A DNA stretch of 64,000 nucleotides, from contig JAJTWR010000231.1 of the NCBI GenBank assembly GCA_021613335.1, positions 1,559,501-1,623,500 of the forward strand, read 5' to 3'. The position numbers and the translations under genes are program-made. The notes under the pieces are model-generated. The model saw nothing but the letters and a program-made list of their open reading frames with translations, searched no databases and was not told the DNA's origin. This document shows positions 37,801-50,000 of the stretch, in pieces (position 1 is the stretch's first letter; every line of letters begins with the position of its first letter). This DNA is from Whitmania pigra. Its lineage: Eukaryota; Annelida; Clitellata; Hirudinida; Haemopidae.

Positions 37801-39339
37801 CGTAACTACTTTTGCTTTTACCTTAGTTCGCAGACACACTACCCTCTGAGCCAACTTGCACATCATGGTTTAATGAAGCCATGATCTTGAAACATACGTT
37901 GCAATCGAACAACAACTCTATTTTTCCTACCAGTGTTTGCAGCAGTGGTATCACTTACAATAGTTTTTATTGCTTGGCATAAATTAAATTTATCTAAAGT
38001 ATTTTCAATTGCATTTGTAATAGTTTGTGATTTGGCATCAGGCAAAACAGCAAGCCTAATTTCCTTTTCTTCATTCGTAAGCACCACCACTTGATTTTTC
38101 TAGCTTCTTTGTTTCCTTATACACAGTTTTATAAATCCCTGATTGGGATGGTGTTGCAATTTGAGGAGTGTCCTCTTGAATAATTCTACAAACAGTGTGT
38201 GCTTTATTTGTTGATACTTTCCATATCTAACCAACTTTCGCACACTTTTAGCAGAATGATAGACTTTCTTCTTTTCTAACTCACTAGACACATCACTGAA
38301 ATTTTCATCATCAGTCATGCATCATTTACTTTTAGTTTATTTTGTGCTCGTCGAAGCTTCTCGGAAATCACAAGACTTGCTTGTGCTTGGCTCTGCAAAT
38401 TTTCTTCTTTTAGATGGATGAATGAATTTTGCCTGCTAATTCTTTTTCACAGTGGTGTATCCCACTTTACCTTTAGACTGCGGCTGCCAATATTATAAGT
38501 GCTTGTCTTTCGCACAGAGCCATAATCCATCCGGCTCGGTTATGTCAAAGAAATTTGAGAAAGAAACTTCAGTTTTTGCTGTTGGATTCTTCAAAAACTT
38601 GTCGTACTTGCTAATAGTATCGATGAATTTTTTCTTTACACTTTGGTTGGATAGGATTGGAAAATGCAACTTTTGCCACAATTTTGAGACTTCTTCACAA
38701 ATTTGTTTCAATCTTACTTCTCTTGATTTTATACTCTTGACAAGCGCCAAGTAGCGACCAACAATTGCCACCTCTTCCAGAAATTTGCAGACTTTCTAGA
38801 GATTTCTCAATAAATTTTAACATTCTCTGATGTCTTCTCAGTGAACAACTGAAATTGGTAAGATTCTTCACTCAGGCACTATTACTTTTTAATACAGCGA
38901 TTGCCAACTTTTTGGAAGACATTTATAAAATAAAGTCAGCTTTTATTCAAATCACTTCCTACAATGCAAATGCAATTAAAAACAATACTTTCAAGAAAAA
39001 AAATTGAATTTTAAAAATTAATTAAGATACTCAAGACATGCATTAGCTTGAGTTCTGCCACCTGCGGAAGATTAGCAGTTGTTGGGTGAAGTTTTTACGA
39101 CAAAAAATAAATAATTATGATTTTCTTGTTTTACAATCAATTATTCACTCAATGCATGTATGGGCTTTCATTCTTAGAAAAAGTTATAACCCTAATCACC
39201 ACCAATAGCTTCAGTAGCAATAATACTCTCAACACCTTTATAACATTCAACACCTTATCACACATTAACTCACAGAAATTAATGACATTCACAAAGTCAG
39301 ACTCTTCAAAACAATGAGGTTTGAAAATGTTCGGTCTAT

Positions 39340-39378
<39 letters not shown>

Positions 39379-42300
39379 CGACGATGATGATGATGTTATC
39401 AAATAACCAACATCATGCTAGTCAAGTCTCAAAACAAACCACAAATAATTTTTTTAGCAAACACATCATGAATAACAATTATCATCTTCTGACTCACTTC
39501 TTGAACCTCAGAATTGTTGTTGCTGTTGTTAGGGTTGTCATGGTCTTCGTCGTCGTTGTTGTTGCTATTGACAACTTGATCTTCATTAGTGTTATCCTTT
39601 GATGCCAGCACAGATTTCAAGAACCCTGTTTGTGGGTCGATCAGATTCAGCAAGATACCCTGTTGAGAAGGAATAAAAATGTTAAATTAGCATGTCTACT
39701 AATATTTACATATTATAATTGATCAGAACTTCTGAGAATGTCTACTGTTATTGAATTTATGATTATGACAAAAAATCAATTTATTAATTTATAATTACTG
39801 TCATCGTCATCATCATCAACATCATAATCATGACATTTCTTGTAACCTTAGAATCTCCATGACAACGACTGATGTGAGCATTAAGACTTCCTAGCTTTTT
39901 GAAAGCACAGCTGCAGTAGAGACATTTAAAGCAAGACTCCTCCTTCACCACAGAATGCACCCTCTGATTGGATAGCATTAATTATTTTAATTTATGTCTT
40001 GTTATTCAACAAATAAGCCTCTCCCACCTGAATATGTGCCCTAAGGTTTCCCCTTTGTGAAAAGGTTGAAGGACAGAACGAGCAGGTGAAAGGTCTGTTA
40101 CCTGTGTGTCTGTACAGGTGTATCACCAGAGCACCTTTCTGATTGAAAGCTTTGTCGCATGAGTCACACTTATAAGGTCTTTCACCTGACATAATATCAT
40201 ACCACAAGAGTAAGTAATAAATCTGGATTTTATGTTTTACATTCAAAATGTTTTTGAACAAATGTTCTAACAAGTAATATTACTGATTTAATAATGGTTA
40301 TGGCATTAACTGATTACTAGTCATTAATTATAGCTGAATGGCAATTAGTTATAATCACCAGTATGAATTCTAATGATTAATAATGGTTGATACAACAAAG
40401 TTATTATCACCTGTATGAATTCTAAGGTGACGTTCCAGTTGACTTGGTTTCTGGAAACTTTTGTTGCAGTAGTCACACGCATGAGCGAATCCTGACCTGT
40501 CTATGAATCTCTTGTACTTTCGATGGGCCAATGATTGCCTTAATTAAACATTAAATACCTGTTAAATCTTATTTCTTTTATTAGCTTATCTGTTATTTAA
40601 TAAATTTACTATGCCATAATTACTATTATTTTAAACAATCACTTGATAAATAGCTAATCAATCAATTTTTTGAAAGTCACACACTTGAATTTGTTGTGAA
40701 GTTTCATGTGTTCCTTAAGTGATAAGACTTTCTGGAAGCTTGCCTTGCAGTGAATGCAGCTATAAACTTTGGCAGAGCTAATGGTTTGGATTGATCCTCT
40801 GTTTGACACATTCTGATCATTTGAAGTGCTTGCAGTGGTGTTTACTCTGGAGAGTCCTGAAGGTGGTTTGGAAAGCAGAGAAGTATTTGACGTACCGGGA
40901 TTGTTCAAAGTATTGGGAGTGTTCGAGGTATTTCCAACAGAAAAGTTATGGTTACTCCGCTGGTGGCGATCAAGTTGCGTCTGGAATATGAAGCAATAAG
41001 CTCATGATATCTGATAATGTTTACACATTTAATAATAAAGTAAAGCATATATACAAAAATACATCAAATATTACAGCTCGGTCAGACTTTGCGACATACT
41101 GAGAAACACCAAAAAATTGAGAAAACAATTCAGTTGAAGTCAGTTTAAAAATATATTTTAGATTCAGCAAACACTCATCATTTTCATTTTTTATTATTAT
41201 TATTATTGTTGTTGTTGTTGTCATCATAATTATCATTATCATTATTATTATCATCATTATTATTATTATATTGTTATCATTCACCTGGTTTGAAAATTCT
41301 TCGAGGCAAATATGACATGGAAATGTTTCCTCTTTAAAATGAAGAAGGATGTGAGACTTCAGCGAAGCCAACCTTGAGAATGTCTTCTTGCATTCAGGAC
41401 ATTCCTGAGAACCATTAATTGCACAGTCAATAATCTTTAATAATTAATTTAATAATTACTTATTATTAGTGAAATTAATTAATATTAAATAAAACTGCTT
41501 TACGAGACAAGGCAAAAAAAATTGAGTTGAAGGAAATTAAACTCAAGCTTCATAAATAAGCAATATAATAATTTGGGCATTTGGTTTCCATTCTAAGAGC
41601 CTCGAACCAAATGCAAAATAACTATAATCTCCTCCATTGATTGGGTTGACAAATTAATAGCAAGTTATAAAATAATCAATTGCATCTCACCAGCCGAGTT
41701 TTGTGTATTGCCGCATGCAAGGCGAGGTTGTATTGCACCGTGAAGGTTAGATGGCACTCTTCGCACCTGTACAGCGACTCTTCGTCGTGTCTCTTCAAAT
41801 GTCGTTGAAATTTGCTCCACTTTTCAAACTCTTGACCGCACTGATCGCAACGATGACGTGAATCTTCTCTCGAAGGGACGGGTGCATTGCCGGGAAGAGA
41901 TGCGATGCCCGTAGAGAGTTTTAAAGTCAAACCGCTGGAGATGGTGTCGACGCCAAATTGTTGTTGCGATGCCTTTCAAAATTTTATTATAATATATGTT
42001 GATTCTACAAGTCTATTGACTTTGTCATTATTATAATGTTATGCGATGCTTACAATATTTGTCTTTAATTTTCAATAATTATCAATATAATGTTTATCGC
42101 CGATACAAAATTCCTTTTAAACAAAATTTTGAAAAGAACCGAAGCCGTGGATGTGAAAAGCCTGTCGTTCGTTTCTGACAAAGGCAAGGTGATCCTAGCC
42201 AATGAGGTTGGGGTGGCAAGCCCCAAGTCTGATCGTGACTTATTAGGAGATTCTGTATACAAGCTGTTTAGTTGCACAAGGCACGAGCTATTAATAGCTA

Positions 42301-43320
42301 CAACATTTTCTATGTTCTGATTGGTCAGTGTGGCAATTGGGGAAGTGCCAAGAATATTTAATGGTTGACTCTGTAATGTGAAATCCTGCAAATGAAATAA
42401 ATGGCATTGAGTAAAAACAACCTACAACATCTGTTGATTAAAAATTATAATTGATAACATTGGAAAAAATATTGATCATCGACTCACACTGGTGTTTAAT
42501 GCTCCTTGTTGAACAATCTGATATTGGGTTTGAACTAGTCTGCCTTCTCCTTGTCTTGTGAGAAGAAAAGGTTGTAGCATAAAAACTTGATTCTTGAATT
42601 AAATAAAGCAAATATTATACAACTGAAAATTCAGCACAACAATAAAAAAGAAATATTGAAATTGATTTGCATATGAAATTAAATTCAAACTCTGACAAAT
42701 TAGCAAAAAATAACTTAAAAAATTATCAGAGCACTATATGCAATGAAACTCACAGAACTGTTATTTTTATTGAATGTTATATTTGCAGGAATAACTTGTG
42801 AATTTATGTGACCACTCTTGGAACCCATTTTGACCTGTGTTTTAAGTTGTGAAAGTGTGATTTTGTCCATATCATTTGATCCTGAAACTACAAAAGACAC
42901 CACAACCATCTGAGAAAATTGTACATGTCAAGACTTAGTGAAATTTCTTAACATTCAGCAGCGTAAATTTGATAAAATAAAGTTAAACAACGAGCACTGG
43001 GTCAGTGGACTTAAATGATAGACATGGGATGTGGAAAAGTAGTTTTAATTAGAGAGCATGCCAAGCCCACTCGGATGAGATCGAAACCCTGGTAACGCAT
43101 CAGCGACCACTCAGGCCATCTCCCCACACCATCAAGGTATCCATCCGCCAAAATGCCCCTTGATTTTCATACGCTTCCGCGGTTAAAACAGAAACTTCGA
43201 CGGTTATAGAAATTTGTATGAACACAAGAAACAATTTCAAAAGAATAATTTGAAAAACCTAACTATACCTGACGTATTGTTACGAAACAAATTGCCAACC
43301 GATGTTTTGGCAAACGCCAT
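28828..43320 (-). CDS. ZNF236: ZNF236-like protein with 26 C2H2 zinc fingers, 29 coding exons
   Basis: Exons, 5' to 3' on the minus strand: 43320-43269, 42881-42754, 42592-42488, 42385-42140, 41972-41691, 41404-41285, 40980-40685, 40538-40411, 40185-40028, 39963-39847, 39659-39498, 36283-36020, 35835-35661, 35538-35455, 35269-35033, 34812-34684, 34497-34328, 33868-33665, 33340-33248, 33087-32998, 32840-32776, 32690-32506, 32446-32012, 31911-31802, 31669-31411, 31282-30786, 30650-29577, 29407-29272, 29033-28828. All phases fit and give about 2068 aa. There are 26 C2H2 fingers in clusters, many with TGEKP-type linkers, separated by acidic, Asn-rich or Gln-rich spacers; fingers 4 and 8 are split by introns. 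Human ZNF236 is a comparable protein of about 1845 aa with some 30 fingers. The role is probably nuclear transcription regulation. The first exon ([12 protein letters not shown], good Kozak context) is the weakest part. The symbol is a best match, not proven orthology. Confidence 0.88.
36284..36340 (-). repeat. 30-bp duplicated acceptor region upstream of ZNF236-like exon 12
   Basis: The segment reading GTGATGCAATGTGATCACAG on the minus strand occurs twice, 30 bases apart. The copy next to the exon provides its acceptor; the upstream copy carries an identical CACAG. Confidence 0.85.
36962..37698. repeat. Nested tandem duplication: 400-bp unit with an internal 64-bp duplication
   Basis: The sequence starting GAAGTGCATGAAATCTCACC at 36962 recurs at 37362 with only a few substitutions. 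The first copy carries a 64-bp segment (TATGTGATGCTGGCAACCAA, from about 37234) twice; the second copy carries it once. This explains unit lengths of 400 and 336. It lies in the largest ZNF236-like intron (36284-39497), next to TE-derived sequence. Confidence 0.9.
37690..38771 (-). pseudogene. Degenerate TE-derived gene fragments, DDT/AANTG-type family
   Basis: Three successive minus-strand open pieces read in order: 38771-38493 (contains [13 protein letters not shown] and SFSNFFDI), 38318-38100, and 38090-37630 (contains [12 protein letters not shown] and [11 protein letters not shown]). The order and motifs match a multi-copy family annotated as uncharacterised or transposon-related proteins in several invertebrates, with a hAT-like look around DTTAxNTG. 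Stops and frameshifts separate the pieces, so the copy is dead. It is in the same orientation as the host gene, within its largest intron. Family placement rests on my memory of motif patterns. Confidence 0.5.
43040..43135 (-). mobile_element. tRNA-derived SINE-like fragment
   Basis: On the minus strand the sequence starts GGGGAGATGG, followed by TGGCCTGAGTGG (43118-43107), a good Pol III A box as in tRNA-Ser/Leu. GGGTTTCGATCTC (43089-43077) resembles a B box. The spacing is shorter than in an intact tRNA and I could not fold a cloverleaf, so a SINE head or tRNA pseudogene is more likely than a working tRNA. It lies in intron 1 of the ZNF236-like gene in the same orientation. Confidence 0.45.
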
Positions 43321-44640
43321 TTTAATTGAAATTATCGCATGGACTATAATGTGCGAGGAATACGACTTAGTGGATTTTTTTGTAATTTTTCATACTAATT
43401 AAAAAACAAAAATTGATAAAAAAAAATGAAAAAAATCTTCATGGTTTTAGATTGAATCTTAGTCATTTTCTTTCAAGTTGCACTAGTGGACGTACTTCGA
43501 CGCGCAGTATTTCTTAATGATTTAGAATAGTTCCAGCATATGTATATTTAAACGACATAGTCAACATTATACGGCATTTACTAACCTTACTCTATAAAAC
43601 GAATTTATATTTCATGCTTAAAATGGCTTGCCACTTGGTCCTAACAGTAGTTCAGAAATATTCGAGCAACTGAAATATGACGAAGATTGGATAATTTATA
43701 GAAGAATTATAAATATTGAGCATTTTTAAATGGCAGTTATTAAACACTTTTCTGTCAACAAATCTATGTTCTATGCGTAAGGTTTCCGAACTTCATCACG
43801 AAATCTCACAGATTTGGAGTAAATTGATGTTTGACATTTGTCATTCCTCATGGAAGCCTAGAGTTTTTGTGCCAAAATAATTTTTTAAAATTTACATGGA
43901 ATTACATGGAGAGGAGAATAATGCTAGCAAACATTGCTTTACTACTTTTTGATGGTGACGGGCCACATTACCATTTGGTAATGGAAAAGCTAAAAAATGT
44001 TATAAATGTAAATTTTTAATATTTTAAAACCCTGGGCATTTTCCCCCTTCTAGTTCCCACCCCTTCTCGACAGTCTAGGAGATGGTGGATACATGTTGAC
44101 AAGTCACTTATGTTACAATCGACGGTCAAAGCAGCCAGACAATTCAAATGGGAATTTGTGGAATGGCAAGGTTTATCAAAATTTATGACAATTCTTCAAA
44201 CCCCCGGTTCCAATTTTTTGGAGAAAATAAATAAAATATATCATAAATAGTATTACATTTCTTAATCAAAATTGTCTTTTAAAATTTTTAGTTTTATAAC
44301 ACATAAAAATACTTTTTGCCCGAAAATAATTATTTTACCCCGGTGATTTTCCATCAAGGTCATTCAAAGGCCAAGGCATAACTAACAATAAAGGCAAGAT
44401 AAAAAAAAGATGCAAGGAGAGCAATTGTGAGGCGTCATTAATCAATATGTCAAATAAAATTTTTTTTTCGAAAAATAATTTATTGTGGTATTATTTTCAA
44501 TGTGCTAAAACTCTTTTAAAATCACAATTGAAATCGGCATTCTTTTTGCACTTCAAACGTTGTTAAATTGTTTACGTTGTCGTAACTTACTGGAAAATCA
44601 TTCATTATCTATAACTGCTCCTTAGATAATTATGTTTCCT
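43321..44640. other. Upstream region of the ZNF236-like gene
   Basis: AT-rich sequence without a supported exon. It should contain the ZNF236-like 5'UTR and promoter, but I see no clear CCAAT, TATA or first noncoding exon on the minus strand. A 62-codon plus-strand frame (43831-44019) has no features I trust. Confidence 0.4.
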
Positions 44641-44675
44641 AATGAATAAAAAAAACCTCACATTGTAACAAGTGA

Positions 44676-45130
44676 TTTGATTGGCTGATAAGGCTTCCTC
44701 TCCTAGATAAGGCCGACTGTTTGCTACTTCGGTCTGTTTTTTCTGAGCTGTTTAGAGGATTGTTGTCCGTCGCCACATTAAACGGTTAAAAAGCGTCTTA
44801 TTGAAGATCGGTCAACTGCAATTAAAAGTTGGTCGATGTGTCTGCTATTTGTTTCAAGGCAGGATACAAATGCATTTGTTAGAGAAGCAATTGGTAATTT
44901 TGTTCAAGAAAATGTCCCTCTTCTGCAAGAGCTGTCTTTGGAGAGGCGCGTCATTTTAAAGACTTTAATTATTAGGCGAGAGTACATTAACCGTCGAGAA
45001 AAGAAAATCTTTGAGTTTCCTATCAGGGCTCGGATCCGTTCACACGCAGGTCGGTGTATTCGAGAACATTCTGCCGCGAGACGGCAATCTATAGTTACAA
45101 TCTTTTCGATTCGTTTAATTGCAGGTGAAT
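44676..45130 (+). promoter_or_regulatory. Candidate promoter and first exon region upstream of eEF2K
   Basis: An inverted CCAAT box (ATTGG, 44680-44684) is followed by two GATAAGG motifs (44687-44693 and 44706-44712) and then less AT-rich sequence. An open frame (44836-45153) contains NFVQENVPLLQELSLERR and looks protein-like, but I cannot join it to a known protein. Donors are possible after 45049 (GCAG|GTCGGT) and 45124 (GCAG|GTGAAT). It could be the untranslated first exon of eEF2K, an upstream ORF, or a small separate gene. Confidence 0.3.
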
Positions 45131-46819
45131 GCATTTTTACATATATTAAATAGGCAAGTGTTGCAAATTTACATTTGGAACACATTTAGATTTGCAATGT
45201 CCAAGCAATTTATCTATGAATTTAGATTATGCATTTTGCCCATGCCAGAAAGTTGAGCTATTTTGTTACATGAATTAATGAAGAGTGTTTCATGAAATTT
45301 TTTTATCAAGATTTCTGCAATGTAAGTTTATTTCTGATGCTCAAGTATTAGCCATGTTACCACTTATTTATCACAATTTTCCTTAATCAGATCTTAATCA
45401 TGGATCATAAGTTTTGTTCCTAGCTTTTGTCTGCCATTTGAAAAAAATTATTGCTATACGGTTGAGTTTTGTTTGGTACTCTAATGGTAATAATGGTACT
45501 CTACTTTGAAGCTATTACTAAACTTGCACATTTCCATTTTTTTTGGGTTCACAAAGTTTTGTGACTTGTAAACACATGTCATGTAAACTACCAGAGGCAA
45601 GGAAAGAGATTAAAAATTCAAAGTTTTATTAATTGCATCTCGTTGTGATGTTCTTCATTAATTTGTGAGTTACGAAAGCATTTGGAGCGGGACTGGATGA
45701 TAACTTGTGAGTCGAAAGATTGATGGAAAATTAATTTAATAAAAGGATGCACTTTTAACTTTGCGTTCTGTATTTTACTCTTTGCTTGAGTATTTCATCA
45801 TGCTTTGTTCTGTGGTTAGCGATGATGATGGTGCAGTATTGATAATAACAACAACATATGTTTAGTTTGAAATTTAATTTAAAATTTCAATCAATTCAAT
45901 ATTTATTTAATATAATTTGAGTGGTAGATGAATCCAGGACCTTCTTGTAATTTGTTGTTGTTGAAAGAGAACATGCAGATACTTGAGCAGCTGCATTGTA
46001 ATAGTAGTGATATAACACAGCTTATGCTTAATGGACTTCTACACATCACTGAAGCTGATAGTCTAAGAATATGAATAAATACAAATCTTTTCTTCGACAA
46101 CATTCCTAGTTATGATGACGATGGAGGCAGACGACGTTGTTTTGTATATATTACGAAACGATACCAACCCGTTTGAATGAGTTTCAGATGTTCAAGCTGA
46201 TGTATGGAGCAGTGGCTTCTGAAACAAAAACAGGACAACTTATTGTCACTTAAACTCAATACAATCTAGGAGAAGTAATTTTCAATAATTAATGATTTAA
46301 TTCAATGCAACTCTTCCTCTTTAAAGACTTATTAATTCAGACTTTTATTTAAAACATAGACTTGATCATTCCAACCTATATTTATAACACAGACTTTTGA
46401 TAATTCAAACCTACATTTACAAGACAGACTTGATAATTCATAGTTAAATTTACAATTCATTCTTAGTAGTTCACAAAAGGATAATAAAATTGACACTTTC
46501 ATATTTTTAATGTATTTTTGCAAGACATCATGCTCTGCGCTCGTTTAGGTTTTCGAAAAAAAAACATTCTATAATGTTGTTCCTCAAGAAGAACATTTGT
46601 TAAATGTTAATTTGGACCATTATTACCTACTAAACTAATTTTTAATAATAACGGTTAATAACAATATTGGTTAATAATCATTAATAAAATGATGAAATTA
46701 TGTCGCATCATTTAGTTATTTCGTTAATTAATTTCTGCGTTATAGAATAATTCACTGCAAGTTTCAAATGTAAGATGGCTGCTAATGATTCTCTAAATAT
46801 TGTTCTTTTGTTTTGCAGT

Positions 46820-46948
46820 TATTTCAATTATCTAACTTCCACTTGTAAATTCAAGACTTATTAAGAACCGAGCGCAACGCCGCAACTGAACGAAGATTTC
46901 TATCTTGCTTCATCGACATCCTTAAGACATCCAACATCAGAAATTGAG
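46820..46948 (+). other. Probable untranslated internal exon of the eEF2K gene
   Basis: A strong acceptor (TTTTGCAG|TTATTTC) and donor (TTGAG|GTAAAT) bracket a 129-base segment. The next acceptor (CAACAG|AAATC, about 47029) leads into the coding start at 47042. The arrangement fits a 5'UTR exon. Confidence 0.5.
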
Positions 46949-47041
46949 GTAAATTTGGTGATTTAAATTCTTTTGGCAATTTATACAAGGAAAGACAATG
47001 TTTGATTTGTTCTATCTGTATCAACAGAAATCAAACTTAAA

Positions 47042-50000
47042 ATGCCTGGGACTGGATCATCAGAAGAGTTCAGTGATGATGATGATTTCATGATCTTTCC
47101 TCTCACTGACATCGATCTTCATCAACACCCAAATAAAAACAAACCCAAAAAGTTCAGCCAGGGCATCGAGGATGGTTGCGTGCCTCGCTCGAGGTCCACT
47201 TCGGACGATCGCAGCCCCCTGACTCCCATTTCCGAGGACGGATCGTTCGCTGCCGGAAGTTCAACGTGCAACCGTGGAATCCCGGTTAGCGTTGCCAACA
47301 AATGATTTAAGAAACGATTGAATTTTAAATTTATGCTCATGGAATTCCCATTAAGCCCATCGGATTTTGTACCTTGTTGACAGAAATATCGTCTTTAGCA
47401 ATGAGATACTCATTCAAAGTTCCTCGATAACTTTTATGACTCGATAAGGTGGATAATAAAATGGATCTCTGTCGTTTTAACATTTTTTGTTTTGATTTTT
47501 TGCATTTGTTGAATAAGACGAATGTTAATTTGTTTTCAGATAAATCCGATAACGTCGCATCTTTATCTGCACCACCATCATTATCATCACAACCACACTT
47601 CCAACAACTCGAACAACAACCTCTCGAGCTCCCCGAGACTGAATTGGATTCATGCACTGAAGTTGATCAAAGGTCTGAAGGATCCTTGGGAAAGATTCCA
47701 CATCGTGGACCGTGAGAGCGAGTTTGCAATGAGACATCGATACCATGCCCTGAGGAAGCAGTGGATCACTGACCGTGTCGAGGTCAAGATGGAAAGAGAG
47801 GTGATGGTGATGTTTATTGCGATGTTGTTGTAGCTGTATTGTTAACTGTTGAGATTAATGTGAGATTGTTAGATGAAGAATTATTAATTATTATTAATAT
47901 TACTTATTAACACTTATTGTAAGGATTAGGATTCGATTGTTATTTAGAAGTTAATGAATTGGGGACTTATAATTTTAACGAGAACTTATTGAAATATTCC
48001 ATTCCAGCCATTTGACAGAGGAGCCATGAGGTGCTGCTATAGAATGTAAGTTTGTCTTAAGGTCGTTATTATTATTATTGTTACTATTATTATTATATTA
48101 TATTATATTACAGCTACTGCTGTTGTTGTCATCATCATTATTATTGAGGTCACAGTTTACAATCAATGTCCTATTGATCACTTGCTCATGGATTTGTGAT
48201 GGTGATGATGATGATGATGACATCATCAACAAATGTTCACTTTGTTATTGCCAATAACTTGGGTCAGTGTTACCAGCAATGGTATCATCATTATCATCGC
48301 ACAGAAAAAAGTTGCCAACCTTTGGCAAGAACAGGGACTGGAGGCATGCCCACAACTATGTTGCCAAGGCTTACATCGGCAGCCACGTGGACAGGGAAAC
48401 GTACTTCAATGACGTGAAACTGCAGATGGATGCCAAATTATGGGGTGAGGAATACAACAGACACAACCCACCTAAGAAGGTAATTGTTCTAGGATGTGCT
48501 TCTAATTGGCTCGATCGAAGACGACGTCGCTAAGCGTGCGTGCGTGCGAACGTCGTCACGGTACTTCGGCTTTGCGTGCTCAAACTCCGTCGATAACGAC
48601 TTTATTCTCGACCTCGTGAATTATTCATTGAATGGATCGAATTGTTTGCTTTCCAAGGTGGACGTCGTGCAGATGTGCGTGCTCGAGTTCTGCAACAGAC
48701 CTCCAGGTGAGCAGCTTTTCCACTTGGAGCACTTTATTGAGGGCAAGTACACCAAATACAATTCAAACTCCGGATTTGTTGAAGAGCATCTCAGACTCAC
48801 TCCACAGGTGAGCATCGATTGACTGATTGATGTACGTGCTTAACTCCACGGTAGCCGAGGTACGAATTGATTGATAGATTGACGTACAGACTTAACTCTT
48901 TAATAACCGAGTCATGAATGTTTGAAAGGTGGTGATGGTTAAATTTGCTTTTGTAATAACTAATGTAAACATGCTCTCAATATGCTACTCAGTCTATGCA
49001 TTTACCATAAGGTGCCTCCCACATTTTCAATTTTCCACCTACATTTTGGCCTTCGTTTATCAAAGTAGAACCAACATCTGTGAAATAAGTGTGTCTTATA
49101 ATCTTTTGAGCATAAACATGTACTATTCCATTTGTCTGCAATAACATTTCAATTTTCTTTGCTGAGTCTCTGTTAATTTTTTGATTTGCAGGCTTTCAGT
49201 CATTTTACATTTGAGAGGTCAGGTCACCAGTTGATCGTCGTCGACATACAAGGGGTCGGTGACCTTTGGACCGATCCCCAAATCCACTCGGCAGAAGGGG
49301 TTTACGGAGAAGGCGACCTCAGTATGAAGGGCATGGCCCTGTTCTTCCACTCTCACAGATGCAATTCCATCTGCGAGTCTTTGGGGCTGTCGAGATTTGA
49401 TCTCGCTCCGACCGAAGTGGAAGCGCTGAACAACTTCAAGAACATCTCGGTTTGTGTCGTTGTGGCTTTACTCAACAGCTCTAAGGAGTTTTGTCGTATT
49501 AATTTTAAACATTTAGTAATTAGTTCATAATGTGCATTCAATGTCATGGTAAGATAATTAACAGCAATTTACCTCTAAGCAAATCGTAATAATCAAATCT
49601 GACTGAAGAATTTACAAAATCTTGAAATTTGGTCAACTGCAGAAGTCCATGGCCACTCGTGTGAGAGGAGAGGAAGAAATGTGCATAGCTGCTTCTCCGG
49701 CGGAACGTAGCGACTTGATTCATTTCCTGGAAAGATGCCACAACATGTCGACCTGTTCGTCGAGCTTCGTGAGTGACGTCGGAGAGATGAGCGACGTGGA
49801 CGACGGCATCGGGGACGAACCCTCTTCTCCGAGGTGAGCAACCGCTCGATCGACTCGAATATTCATGTGCAACATTGGAATCTCGGCTGCATATCCTGTG
49901 CATCTTTTCAGTTTGTATGGCAATGGACACGTATCTCGTCAAATCAGTCGCGATCAGGGCCACGTCTGCGAGGACAACGGCGGGAGTCCGATGATGTTCT

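Noticed and set aside
43040..43135. Functional tRNA gene
   Set aside because: A-box and B-box motifs are present, but their spacing is too short and no acceptor stem or anticodon arm could be found by eye.
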